Below, in pieces: positions 14,270 to 25,600 of a stretch of DNA of 64,000 bases. A program made the translations under genes and the position numbers. How positions within the stretch are numbered: position 1 is the first letter of the stretch; each line of letters starts with the position of its first letter. The notes under the pieces were generated by a model that did not search any database, had not been told where the DNA came from, and saw only the letters and a list, made by a program, of their open reading frames with translations. Source of the DNA: Tomocerus qinae (taxonomy: Eukaryota > Arthropoda > Collembola > Entomobryomorpha > Tomoceridae); the NCBI GenBank assembly GCA_020055645.1, contig CM034547.1, positions 57,352,909 through 57,416,908 on the forward strand. Direction: 5' to 3'.

Positions 14270-15718
14270 TACAACAATGAGTCACAAAACATGTGCATCT
14301 TTGCCTCCACAAAAAAGGCAATATATTATATTCCAAAAGAGGTGGTAAGTACTTCATTTCTCTCCGAGTCATTTATTACTTTTAGGCATCAATCATCACT
14401 TAAAGTTAATTCAGTAAGAATAGTATACTTATTATTTTAAATTAACAGGAAGACATTTTGGAAATGTCAAAACATTTGACACCAGATGCTTACCACTGCC
14501 TGACTTCTGAAATTGTCAAGCGTAGTCCGTGCAGCCGCATCCAAATGAACTCTGCTAAAAATCTTATCGTGGAGATTAACAAGAAGCCAAAAGCTGCTAT
14601 GCCTCCTAATGAGGGTCAGGAGACGTCTGTGAGTAGGCCCTCCAACCCGATTGACCTCGGTGCAGCACCAGTTCCTGGCCCCAAAATTTTAAATTGTGGC
14701 TTACCTCATTTCCCTACCGTAGTCAGTTTAATTGAGGATGTTTAAAAATATTTAATGAGTTGGCAAGATTTTAATTACACTATTATAATTGGAAATAGGT
14801 GCCGTTTATTTACAGAGGTAATTTGATCGCTGAAGCTAAGGAGGTTTCTTTTGACGTAGAGAAATTAGAACTCCAGGGAAGTCATAAGCAAGCAGCGTCA
14901 TCAATTGCCGTGGTCAATGAAAAAGGCAAACTTTTACTGTGGGCAATTATAAATTATCCGAAAATATGCAAATATTTTACTAACCTAACAGGGATAACCA
15001 AGGAAATGGTAGCTAATGGAAAAACATTAGAGGAGGTTTGTGATTATCTTTTTTTATTTAATGATCTACTGGGATTACAATTACTTATTTTATGCTACTA
15101 CTCACTCATGAAATTTCCACGAAATTAAATACAAATTAATTTTAACAGACATTGCCTTATATAAAGTCGTGTCTAAAAGGAAAAGTGGTCGTTGCAACTG
15201 AAATACAAAAATATTTGGAGTCATTGGATTTGAATGCTAACACCGTTGAAGCTAGTCAACTAATCGACATTCAAGATTTTTACGTTGATATGAAAAAACA
15301 GAAAGTTGGAATGTCGTATTTAAGCAAGCATTTTTTTGGGGTCGACCGGCAAAACATAAATGGTCATCATTCGGAAATTATTGATGCCCGACTGACTATG
15401 CTGTGCTATCACCGGATGAAATGATTTTGAAAATCCACCCAAGTCTACAAAGTTTTCGCTGTCCTGAATTTGACGAAGAGCGATCTGCCGATGAAAAAGA
15501 AAAAGGAACATCTAAAATGGGAAAAATGTACCTGTGGGTATGCAAAGCCGAAAAAATATCGTTCTCATCTGCCAGAGCATTAGGGTATTTTTGGTAATGC
15601 AAATTCAAAACTTTTTGATGATGATAAGTGGGACTTTGGGGGATCAGCGACTCAAAGTAATGTAAATGATGACGAGTGGGGAGTAAGTATTTTTATGATA
15701 ACATTGGCTATTGGATGA
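14270..15718 (+). pseudogene. DEDDh RNA-exonuclease-like gene (REXO4/ISG20 type), broken
   Basis: Four exons join in frame at GT-AG sites: 14,270-14,344, 14,449-14,628, 14,799-15,035, and 15,149 onward. The first ATG in frame is at 14,291; no upstream exon was found. The product resembles the DEDDh exonuclease domain of REXO4/ISG20-type 3'-5' nucleases. An N-terminal segment (PKEVEDILEMSKHLTPDAYH) precedes the ExoI motif SFDVE (Asp104, Glu106 counting from the first exon), an SIAVVNEKG strand and an LTGI motif. ExoIII follows as HSEIID (His238, Asp243). The ExoII aspartate appears replaced by Tyr186 (QKYLESL where xxDLxxL is usual). Two TGA codons (15,422 and 15,428) and a TAG (15,581) then interrupt the frame. 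Beyond them the same frame still encodes a possible zinc-binding tail (CTCGYAKPKKYRSHLPEH) and an acidic end, closing at TGA 15,716-15,718. It is therefore a recent pseudogene, or a truncated protein of about 255 residues. It lies inside the 4.3-kb transposon. Confidence 0.65.
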
Positions 15719-15731
15719 CACATGATTAAAC

Positions 15732-15737
15732 AATAAA
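15732..15737 (+). terminator. AATAAA poly(A) signal of the exonuclease-like gene
   Basis: A canonical AATAAA lies 14 bp after the last in-frame stop of the exonuclease-like reading frame. This supports the idea that the gene once ended here, before the facing transposase. Confidence 0.45.
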
Positions 15738-16049
15738 ACATTATATTATAATTAAAATGAATTGATTATTTACACCATATTAGGATTGCTACCCAATAAC
15801 ATTACATATTATTATCATGCACTTTGAAATAATGTAAAAATGTAGTAATTATAAATTTTGAATCAATTAAATTGTCACTCCGGGGTAATTACCATTACAA
15901 ATCCCACTCGTGAGCTGTAAAATTTTGAATTTCTATCCTACACTCAAAAAATTATATAGTCTATAAAGTAATTGCATTCATTTCTACATCCAAATAACAT
16001 TACACATTATTGCAATTTACCATATAATTTTTCCATTAATTAAATTGTC

Positions 16050-16965
16050 ATTCAGTCATTCATTTAATCCAAATTTAGTTTTCATGGATTCTTGTACATT
16101 AACAAAAACACTCGAATCTTGGTCAGCTATCATTTGTGAGTAATACATCCCATGCATTTCTTCACTTTTGAGAAATCCTTCGACAATTACATCTGTTTCT
16201 ATTGAAGTGCTTGTTCCGTTATAGTTTTAAAACATTTGTGCGGAGAATCAGGATGAACTAAACAAGTGTAGCAGCATTTATTTCGAATGTCGATGTGCAA
16301 CAGTTTACCAGTTCGTACTCCGATGATAACCGCACAACCAGAAAGAGATTTGTATGAGTCTCCGTACGATAGCTTTCCCTAACTACCGTCACAACTTATT
16401 GCTATACATGGAATACCATCATAGTAAAGTTTTTTCATCTTCTAGGGCTAATCGTAGTTCTTCCTTGCCATTTTCTTTTAAATTTTGAATCAAAGATAGT
16501 TCTTGGTATTCATGTATTTTATATTCATTTGATTTGTATAATTTAAAATTAATTGGAGGGATATCCATTATTTTTAGTAAATCAAAAAGAGAATCATAGC
16601 CCCCACCAGATTCCATTGTTCCCCAAACTGCGGCAGTATTGATTGGTAAGGAATTGTTTTGAGAGTCCATCAAGACTGTAAACTGCCGACCGCAGTGGCC
16701 ACATGCAATGTGAAATCTGCGACGCAGTCAATCCATGTCTCTTTTAAAAAAATTTTAATCACTTTTTGAGGCAAAATTTCACATTCTTTTGTGTTTCTTG
16801 GATTAGTATTTGTAATGATTCGACTGAAACCATTCTTCTTCCATTAATGTCCCAAATTTCGTTCTCTTTTTTGCTTTGATTTTCTAGCACAACAGGAATA
16901 AGCTTTTTTGGCTTAAAGTTTTTAATTCTAGTCTTGATTGGTCTATGTCCGCATTTTTCACCCAT
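16050..16965 (-). pseudogene. decayed Mutator/Kolobok-like transposase (N-terminal half)
   Basis: The frame opens with ATG at 16,965. Four blocks follow in family order, split by stops and frameshifts. First is a GRRMVSVESL segment (16,965-16,759), typical of the start of the 'Mutator-like transposase' domain found in many invertebrate elements. Next comes NTAAVWGTMESGGGYDSL (16,673-16,419). Then, after a frameshift and an internal stop, comes GIPCIAISCDGS and SYKSLSGCAVIIG, the region that normally contains the first catalytic Asp. Last comes VIVEGFLKSEEMHGMYYSQM followed by an IADQDSSVF block. Similarity stops near 16,050, so the C-terminal half with the later catalytic residues is missing. 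Assignment rests on remembered family motifs, not on a search. Confidence 0.75.
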
Positions 16966-17074
16966 CGTGCAAAAAATCGTCTACCGGGGTGTAGCCGTTT
17001 GGGTATCCCACTCAAACGTTTGTATGCGAGTATCACAATACTTCTTGTCTGACTGTCTTGTATACAATAATATT

Positions 17075-17640
17075 GCCAATTAAATGAGGATTGTATATTT
17101 TGATCTATACGTTGATGTCTTGTCGAGTCTGGCTTCTTACTCTAGTTGACCACGGTGACACTGCTGAAATATGAATAATGAGTTACACTATTCATGCTTC
17201 ACGTTTTAAAAATAGGAATATCGTATCTAGTAATATGCAATAATAAACTATTCTGTTTACCCGAATTGCTATGTATGCTCTACGACGTTTTGAGGATTGC
17301 AAACAATGATCTTATTGGATTCCCAGTCAATTCATGCAACTAAACACAGTCGGTGACAATTACTGTTGAAATACAAAAAAACTAGTTATAATACTCCAAG
17401 ATGTAGTTTATAAAAATGATGATTTCGAAACTACTAATTTGCAATAAGAAATTAATCTTAATTCGCAATTTTTTACCCGTATCAGCTGACGAGGATTTCA
17501 AGATCAAACAGAATGATATTTTCGAAGGTTTGGACTCCTAGTCGAGTCTGGCTTCTAAATCTGGTTGACCACGGTGATAGTTACTGCTGAAACATGAAAA
17601 TATAATTGCAAAATTTGATGCTGCTAGTAATTTATATAAT
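17075..17640. repeat. three degenerate direct repeats, about 210 bp each
   Basis: The motif GTCGAGTCTGGCTTC, followed by GTTGACCACGGTGA and CTGCTGAAA, occurs at 17,122 and 17,541. A more diverged copy starts near 17,326, so the spacing is 204 and 215 bp. Sequence between copies also aligns loosely (the AGTAAT...GCAATAA part after each motif). The block lies between the transposase start and the right end of the 4.3-kb element. It could hold transposase-binding sites or simply be an old tandem duplication. Confidence 0.6.
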
Positions 17641-18268
17641 TAATATGTCACCTCGAATTAGTTCTCTTATACTTACCACCTCAATTTATCCTTTTCAGAT
17701 GTAGAGTTTGATGAGGGGCGAGGTCAAGAATTTTAGGGTTAAATGATTAAAAAATTAAAACTGATAGGAAACTGTCAGAAATAACATTTCGTAATTCTAA
17801 AGGAATGCACAATCAACAATTGTACAATTGTGTTTGTTGGTTGTATTTCCACCATTATTTATGAATACTCCGTGCTGTCCTCCCGCAATTTTTGTCGCAG
17901 TTCTTAGGCAAAATTTTGCATGTAAAATCTTTAAAAAATGATTTCAAGATTTTGGAAAAACGTAAAAATATAACAAAAATGCCATAAAAAAGAGGGGAAA
18001 AAATGAGGGAGAGCATGAGGCACCTTTTTTTGAATTTGTGTCTGCAAATGTGAACAAAAATTCAAAATATATTTCTTACATGTATTTCCCCACTCAAAAT
18101 CAAAATTTTCAAATTGAATTTTCGATGACTTAAAAAATGATTTTTGAAAATTGGGCTTTCATGCTCGTCTTAAAAATCTTTGTAAATTCTGAAATAGAAA
18201 ACCGCATGCCTGTACGTTTAGTCCATTGCTCTGAGTAATATACGCTGAAAGTCCCCACCCCTCCTTAA

Positions 18269-19653
18269 GTATTGCCATTTTACTTTGTTCCGTTTCACAT
18301 TTTCATTCATTGCATTGCATAATGCTTACACATTTATAATTTTCATCTTATTATCCCTTTTGTCCATGTAAATTAGATTCTGCTATCGTGCTTTAGCTAC
18401 ACTAGGCTGCTTTACATATTCGATGTCTATTTATTAAAGAAATGCAAGAAAGTTCTAATTCCACTTTATATTCCCTGTCTCCGACTCATGTCACCCAAAC
18501 CGGCTTTCTGATTTTATTCAAAATGTCCGAAAGACTATCTTATAGGAAGTATATTATCAGTACGGTATTACTGTTGTGATGAAAAGGAGAAGGTACTTCT
18601 ACCCGATACTGACTAAACTCTTCGTACAACTTCACCAAAGTCAGACAAAGTCGACTTTTCTGCACGAAACCAGAAAGTAATATTCTCATTTCACACTCTG
18701 ACGTCCATCACGCTGACTGGTAGAAATAGTATAACAATACATTCAACAGTAGCAGCTTAAACTAACTTGAATTACAAAAGTACATAAGCTGGAGTCCGCT
18801 CGACTCATCATGCATGTCAACTCTACCCTAAGAAAACCATGAGTGCCTCGTCTCCTGTCGGATCGCGCACACAACTCCAACTTTTGTCACGGCGTCACTT
18901 CGAATTCTTAAGCAAAGCAATACAATCTCCGTGTCTAGTCTAAGTCTCAAGTATTAGTCATAGTAGTAGTCATAAATCAATCCGTCAGCTTTCTTGTGGA
19001 AATTTTAAACCCATCTTTCTTTCGCCTTTAACGAATGTACATTCTAACTACTGAATAGAGGCATAACATTATTTCATGTTAAAATTGTAATCTGGAATGG
19101 AATATGTAGGATTATTACAGCAAAAAACTGGTTGTTTTGCAGTATGATTTAGTAGATACTTTTATGATTGTAGTTGTCGCTAACTGCGAATAATTAATAA
19201 TCAGCAGGCAAAGTAGCAATGACAAATAAATATAGTTTTAACAAACAACATTCTGTTGCCCTACTACCACTTCACTAGTGCAAGAATTCATACCCGTGCA
19301 GGAATTCTTCCGAAAAATCCCTTTTATTTTTAACCCATTTAACGTTTGCTGAGTTCCTCAGAGGGTTGCCATATAATGTGGAAAAAGAATCTCTACAAAC
19401 GAATGGCTAAACGCGGTGCCATTGGTACCAAGTCTGCGGAGAGCCTTGGCTTGAGACAATTATACATACATACAGATATTTATGGTATGCTTAAAGTTAA
19501 AACTAAGCTCACTATAATCATTTTGAAATATTGAAACTACACGATAGCATACTGTGCACGAGTACATCTGAAATATGATAATGATATTGTTGAAGAGATT
19601 TACGAAAATGCGAGTCTAACCTGAATTAACTTTCTTTGATCACAATAGGTGTA
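18269..19653. other. spacer between the transposon and RALGAPB
   Basis: No gene is supported. The stretch probably contains the RALGAPB 3' untranslated region at its right end. A short frame around 19,370-19,530 (MWKKNLYKRMAKRG...) is unrecognised and too short to call. Confidence 0.5.
19323..19328 (-). terminator. possible AATAAA poly(A) signal of RALGAPB
   Basis: This AATAAA on the minus strand lies about 325 nt after the RALGAPB stop codon. It is a candidate only, since such hexamers are common in AT-rich DNA. Confidence 0.3.
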
Positions 19654-22600
19654 TCACACCTGCACAGACGAAGGAGGCTGCTGTTGCAAAGGCTGTTGAG
19701 ACACGGTAGGGCTTTGGTAGAAATGAGTGTAAAACTCAGGAGAAGACATCACACTCGGAAATTTACTTAAAATTTCTTGAATTTTCAGCTTTCTTCGAAC
19801 GTGTGGTGGTTGAAAGCTAAGAAATTGGAAATTATTAATAGTGGAACCTATATAAAAGTAATTTTAACCCACCAATAATCAGCACTAAATTGTTCTTACT
19901 TTTCATTTTCAAGTCGTTTTCTTCGTGCCATGTTCAAAGCAGTTTGTCGCACAAGACTCCCCAAAATCCTGCGGCTTACGACCATTCCGTCAATCAGTGG
20001 AGTCGCCAAACCCATTCTAAGGATATTATAGAATACAGATATAGAACAGAATATTATTATTATACACATTTTAATTTTACTTGCATTTGCACTGCAGATT
20101 AATATTAATTGTTAAAATACTAAATGTGACACAACACAATAATTAGTAATTCGGACAGAAAGTAAGTGAAAGTTGAAAACGGAGTAAATGATAACTACTT
20201 TCTATCTGATGTCTATAGGTTCGATAAAAAATGTACATCCACAAGCCACAAACCTTAGCGATTGACCTTCCATGTGGATTCGGAAAAGGCCATTGCGTAG
20301 AGCATGAATAAATATTATTAACGAGGGCTCCATTGGTCTGGTTCCTTCTAATCCAGTGTAAGTACATCCCAATAATTCGGCTGAAAATGGAATTTTTAAA
20401 TATAAAAGCCCAATAAAAAATTACAAAACATATCGATATTCAAAGCCATGTAGTAGTAACCTGCTGGAAAATGGAAAGAATCTTCAAAGCTCTCCAGCCA
20501 AACCACAAAAATTTTTGTATCACATAGTTTCCCAGCCATTGTTTTTCTTGCTCTATTCGTTTCATCAGACGTTACAGAATGCTTATCAAACTCTAAAGAT
20601 GACACATGAGATTTTTCTTCTGATACGGTTCCTCCTACAGTAAAACAAAAAATGGAAAGCAGCAATTATAAATCTATTTCAGAGACCAATATTTTCAGTA
20701 AATTAACGTTTTACATGCTTTGCACGACAAAGGTGATGTGAAAGTGAAATGCATAAACAACAAACCTAGTCCAGATGATTGACTTGTTCCATTGGAAGAT
20801 GCATCACTTACATGCCACACTGACGTTTCATTCCATGCAGATCTGCAAGTGGGGACAACAAAAGCTATCTCTGATACCACATCCGTCCAATACAAAACTT
20901 GCCGTTCCCCATTGTATAAGCTTCCGCCGTGTATTTCATTTTGATTCGCAGAAGTATGTACTTTATTACTTTCCAAAAGATTAGTTTTAGTATGAGAATC
21001 GGAGCAGGATGTACGCCTCCAACTTGTAGACGCATTTCCTGTCCAACCGGAATGTCTATGTACATTTACAGGCCATCCCAGTGACAACAAAAATTCTAAG
21101 AAATGAGGGTGTATATTTGTCCGGTTTTGCTAAAAGATATATAAATAGACTTAAAAGTAATTGCTCATTAATTGCCATCTTTCTAAACAAGTTGAATAAT
21201 AAAATACGTAGCCAGAGTTAAAGTTAGCATACCACATTGGCCAGAATTTCCTCTGTCTTTCTTTGTCCAGCACGAACATAAAATACATGGACGGTATCAC
21301 TAGTGCGGCAGCTAGTTGCATCAAGAGTTTCCAATTCAGTTATAAATTCAGGATGGCGTGAGTCGATAGGGGCAAGTTTTGGTAAAGACATATCGGCCCG
21401 ATTCTAAAAATGAAAAACATCGAATTAATAACAGAGTACACTTAAGCATTCCTTAGTTCCCAAACAGATAGAATAGCAATCCGTTATTCAAGCAAAGCAT
21501 CCTCAATTAGAATGCTGGATGCTGGGATACACATAATATCTTTCAAGGAATAAGTATACTCCGGTTACCGGTACGGTCCAGCTGTCCCACTGTCTTAACA
21601 AGATTCTTTTCTCGCAACTTAATCTCATATTGAAATTTAGAGTACTATCCAAAAGTATAATCGCTGACATTTTTTGTGGCTAAGAAAAATCCGAAGCCTC
21701 AAATTTTTGAATCCAACACGAAATGATTTTTGACTGTCGACTCTTAATATAGCTACGGTATCATTCGATTTGCCAAAGTTCTAATGATACAGTTCTAATT
21801 GATGACATTTCATTGCACAAAGTAATAACGTTATTAAATATAACGACGTACCTGAACAGAAATAAACCCAAGGTGGGAAAGAAGAAGTCTAGCCGTCTGA
21901 AATTCTTGTGAAACGGGTGGTGGCTGTGATTCAGTTCTTAGATTAGGATAACTTTCGTCAGCTTCTTCTCTTATCATATTTGCTACCCTCTTCTCCAGAT
22001 GAATTTGATTCTCTAGTATTATCGAAAGACGACTTTGCTCGAGTGAATCTTGATCAGCAGACGTTGAATTGCCAGTTACAGCATCCAAAGAGGGAATTGC
22101 TTTATCTCTGTAAAAGAGAGCAAATAAAAAATTAACTAAAACATTGCAATTGGCAATTTTGAATTGTCAAATGCATAACAATTACCAAAATTTCTAATAT
22201 ACTATATACCTCACTATAATAAAATACTGCCAACAATAATGATAGAAAAAATCATGTAATTCAATTCATTTTTGAAATTTAATATTAATTTATTTTGCAC
22301 TTTCCAATAACAATAAAATTAGAAACTATTCCGGCTCCACTTACGCTTTACAGGGAACTATCCTGTCGGCACTTTCTGGAAAGTACCGATGCTGAATGTC
22401 ATACTGAATTCCCACATCATTCATCGGTAACGGGCGCCCGGGGTTGCTTCCTGAGGGGGAAAATGATTTACCTTTATTACGAGGCATATGACGTAACTGT
22501 AAAGTCCACGCGTGCCGTCCAGTTGGCCCTCTTAAAATGGCAGTTACAGTAGGCTGAGGGTCTAAATGTGCAAAATATTATTCGTTAAAGAAATGCATAT

Positions 22601-25600
22601 AGATTATTGGAATTTTAAAATATATATGACATCCAAAATTCCCCATAAAAGAAATTGTTGAATTTTGCCTCCACAGACTATTATCATTATAAACAACAAT
22701 TAGAAAAAACATACCCTGATCGTTTCCCAAAGGTTCTTCAAGTAGTGCGATCATTATTGTATGGTCGATTACAAAATAACGGAAATTATTGATGACTTCT
22801 TCTTTACTTAAATTTCCCTGAGTACAAACTTGATTCAAAAGCACGCATTCATCTACGAGCGACGAACTCCTTACCCCACTGCTTGGTGTGTAGCGACCAA
22901 CCTGCCATACATTGCATTAAAGATTTTAAAACTTATAAATCAACTTGAACAGACACATTGAAAATATTTTAAAACGGAAAATATAATAAACATAATAAAT
23001 GATAACTTCATTTCAAAACCAAACCTGTTCAAATATAACTGCCAACAATGCTTCTGCAGCATCTCTGACTCGGAGAGACACTGGTTTTAGTTCTTTTTCA
23101 TTTTTTAGTTTAATTGGTTCACCTGGTTTTCCCTGCAAGTTATTTATGATAAACATTAACATTGATCCGTTAACTATTTATAAAGCGACAACTTCATGAC
23201 ATCAATCAAAGTTGTGATATGATTTGGGGATAAAATGACGACAGACAGAGTGAAAAAAAGAGAATATTTACCGAACCTTAACAAGAGTTAAATAATTAAG
23301 AGACATATTCAGTATTTTCGTAAATTTAATGGTTTGTTGTAATAAATTTACGGAACTTTACTGTAAATGACAGTACTGCAAATTAGACAAAAATGTCTTA
23401 AAATACTAGACATAATACATCACGAAATAAAAGTCACCTTCTCAGCACTTTCTCTTTTCTAACGCTAGACGCTAAATTCCATATTTATATGGAAGCTATA
23501 CAACATTTACCGTAAACTATCTTTGACATTGATTATAATTTCGGTGAAAGTACTAGTGAAAGATGAGTGAAAGTTTAATATGAAGTTAAATAAAGTTAAA
23601 TATGGAATATTAACATGAATATGAAAAACGAGAAAGTACTATGTAAAGTGACTATCGTACCAAACGATATACATATTATGCCCTCAATAATTAAATCTAC
23701 AATCAAGTCAACCTATCAAAAAATTTTGGTGTCTTGTACCTGAGATTTTAATCCTGATATTCCATACTCAACAACTTCCAGAACAGTGCAGAGAGATTCC
23801 TTATCTTCCAGTAGATATGGATGTGCTGTAAGCCATGTGGTGACACACTGAAAGGCAGCAACAATACTTGAATGCAGATCTTTAGAATGCGCTGGAGGTG
23901 GTCTTGAACATTGATGAATTATAAAATCGCAGATCCATTTCACAGCTCGTCTACATTCCAAAGGATCTATTTACCCATACAAAAACAACTTTTTAAATAT
24001 TGCACCCTCAAAATAAAAAGAATTTCTCTGGAATGTGTTTTACAATAATAAAAGATTCACACCATTTAATATGAAAAATCTTTAGTTTAAGTAATTTCAA
24101 TTTATTAAGAGTTGTATAATTAGCATTAGTGCCATCATTTTTATACCTTGATCTTGTACTTTAATCCTAGCTAATCCATTAAGAAGCTCCAAAGCTGCCA
24201 ATGACACAGGTAGGTCAATCTTCCATGTAGATATCAAACGATGGCACACCAAATATGTCGCTCGCACAAATAGTGCATGTGCAGAATCTAAAATTGCCAT
24301 CACAAGTTAATCTTTTCTGTCTTAATATAAAAATGCTTTTATGGCAGTGTTACTTTAATATATTATTATTACTTCACCATTTTTCATGCTCATAAAATTA
24401 GTGATTGATTCTTAAATGCAAACTGTGAATGTAATCCAAAGCATTTATAGCTATAATATTAATTTGTGTTACAGGAAATAAATGACAACAACAAGGGTGA
24501 GCCAGAACAATGTACACAAAGTCTAGGCCTTATAGCTCCTAAATGGAGGCTGCTACGGAAATGAGACTACCACCATTGAAGAGAGGGTTAACCTAAAATT
24601 AAAATGGGCTATACGAATATTTTTATTGATATGCGTTTTGCAAATTAAAAATCAAGAAGTCCAAGGCCAAAATTCAGTGTTAAATTCCCTTTAATTATTA
24701 AATTTGTTCGCCGTCTTTCGTTGACTTTTTGCGATGCCTTCCAAACGATTTGCAAGCCGAATTGCAAGAGGTATTCATTAACACTTTTTTGCGATAATCC
24801 TCTTGCAGTTTAGTGGCCACTTTACTTAAATTTTTTACCTTCTCATGAGTTAAACACCATATTGGCCTTTGGGAGCGAAAGAGACCAACATAAAGAATCG
24901 ACAGCGAGTGTCACCTGGAATGTAGCGTTTAAATTCCTTAAAGACTGACGAGAAAATGACTTTGTTTTCGAATTTCAAGGAAATGAATGATTTCCTTTGA
25001 AACGAACGTCTCTGTCTCGTCTTTAAATGCGCAGTTTTAACGAGCTGAAATCTTCAAGACGTTTTCAAGGGAAATCCTTCATTCATCATTCCCTTCTTTC
25101 TTCCCAAAATATTTTTAATGAACTCCTCTTGCAAATCGTTTGGAAATCGTTGCAAACAATCACCGAAAACTGACGAATAGATTTAATTGATTAAAAATAA
25201 TTTTATGTTTACTTGGAAAATTTAACATTGAATTTTGGCCTTCGACTTTTTGATTTTTAAATTGCAAAATGCACCTCAAAAAAAATATTCGTATAGCCCA
25301 TTTTAATTTTAGGTTATCCCTCTTTCCAATGGTGGTCGTCTCATTTCCGTAGCAGCCTCCGTTTAGGAGCTATAAGGCCTAGACTTTGTGTACATAGTTC
25401 TGACTCACGGTGTATAAACCATTAACTAAAACAAGATAAATATTTAAGTATAAAAAATTTCATATTATGATTACATGCATAATGGATACGCAACTCGCAT
25501 TTCTAATTCTTACTGAAAACAAATTAGCCAAAATTAAACAATATTGTAAGCAAGCCTTTCCGATAGAGTAAGGTGTCTGCAAGTATAAATATAAACTAGC

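Larger units (their letters stand above)
13960..18264. mobile_element. 4.3-kb TTAA-flanked DNA transposon, Kolobok/Mutator-like
   Basis: The left end GGAGGGGTGGTAACTTTCAG and the reverse complement of the right end (GGAGGGGTGGGGACTTTCAG) agree at 18 of 20 bases. Each end is flanked directly by TTAA (13,956-13,959 and 18,265-18,268). TTAA target duplications and GG termini are known for Kolobok elements; piggyBac also uses TTAA. The interior holds an exonuclease-like gene on the plus strand and a decayed transposase on the minus strand, facing each other. It also holds a triplicated block of about 210 bp towards the right end. The transposase has lost its C-terminal half, so this copy cannot move by itself. 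The borders are inferred from one copy only. Confidence 0.7.

Noticed and set aside
14640-14745. Continuation of the exonuclease exon-2 frame to 14,745
   Set aside because: Splicing at the GTGAGT donor after 14,628 to the acceptor at 14,799 restores the frame into the SFDVE domain, so the extension reads as intron.
16419-16965. Two separate small host genes on the minus strand
   Set aside because: Their products are consecutive pieces of one transposase domain interrupted by mutations, not independent genes.
20143-20367. Minus-strand frame (74 codons) overlapping RALGAPB exon 21
   Set aside because: Shadow frame; the conserved protein ([17 protein letters not shown]) is read in another frame of the same strand.
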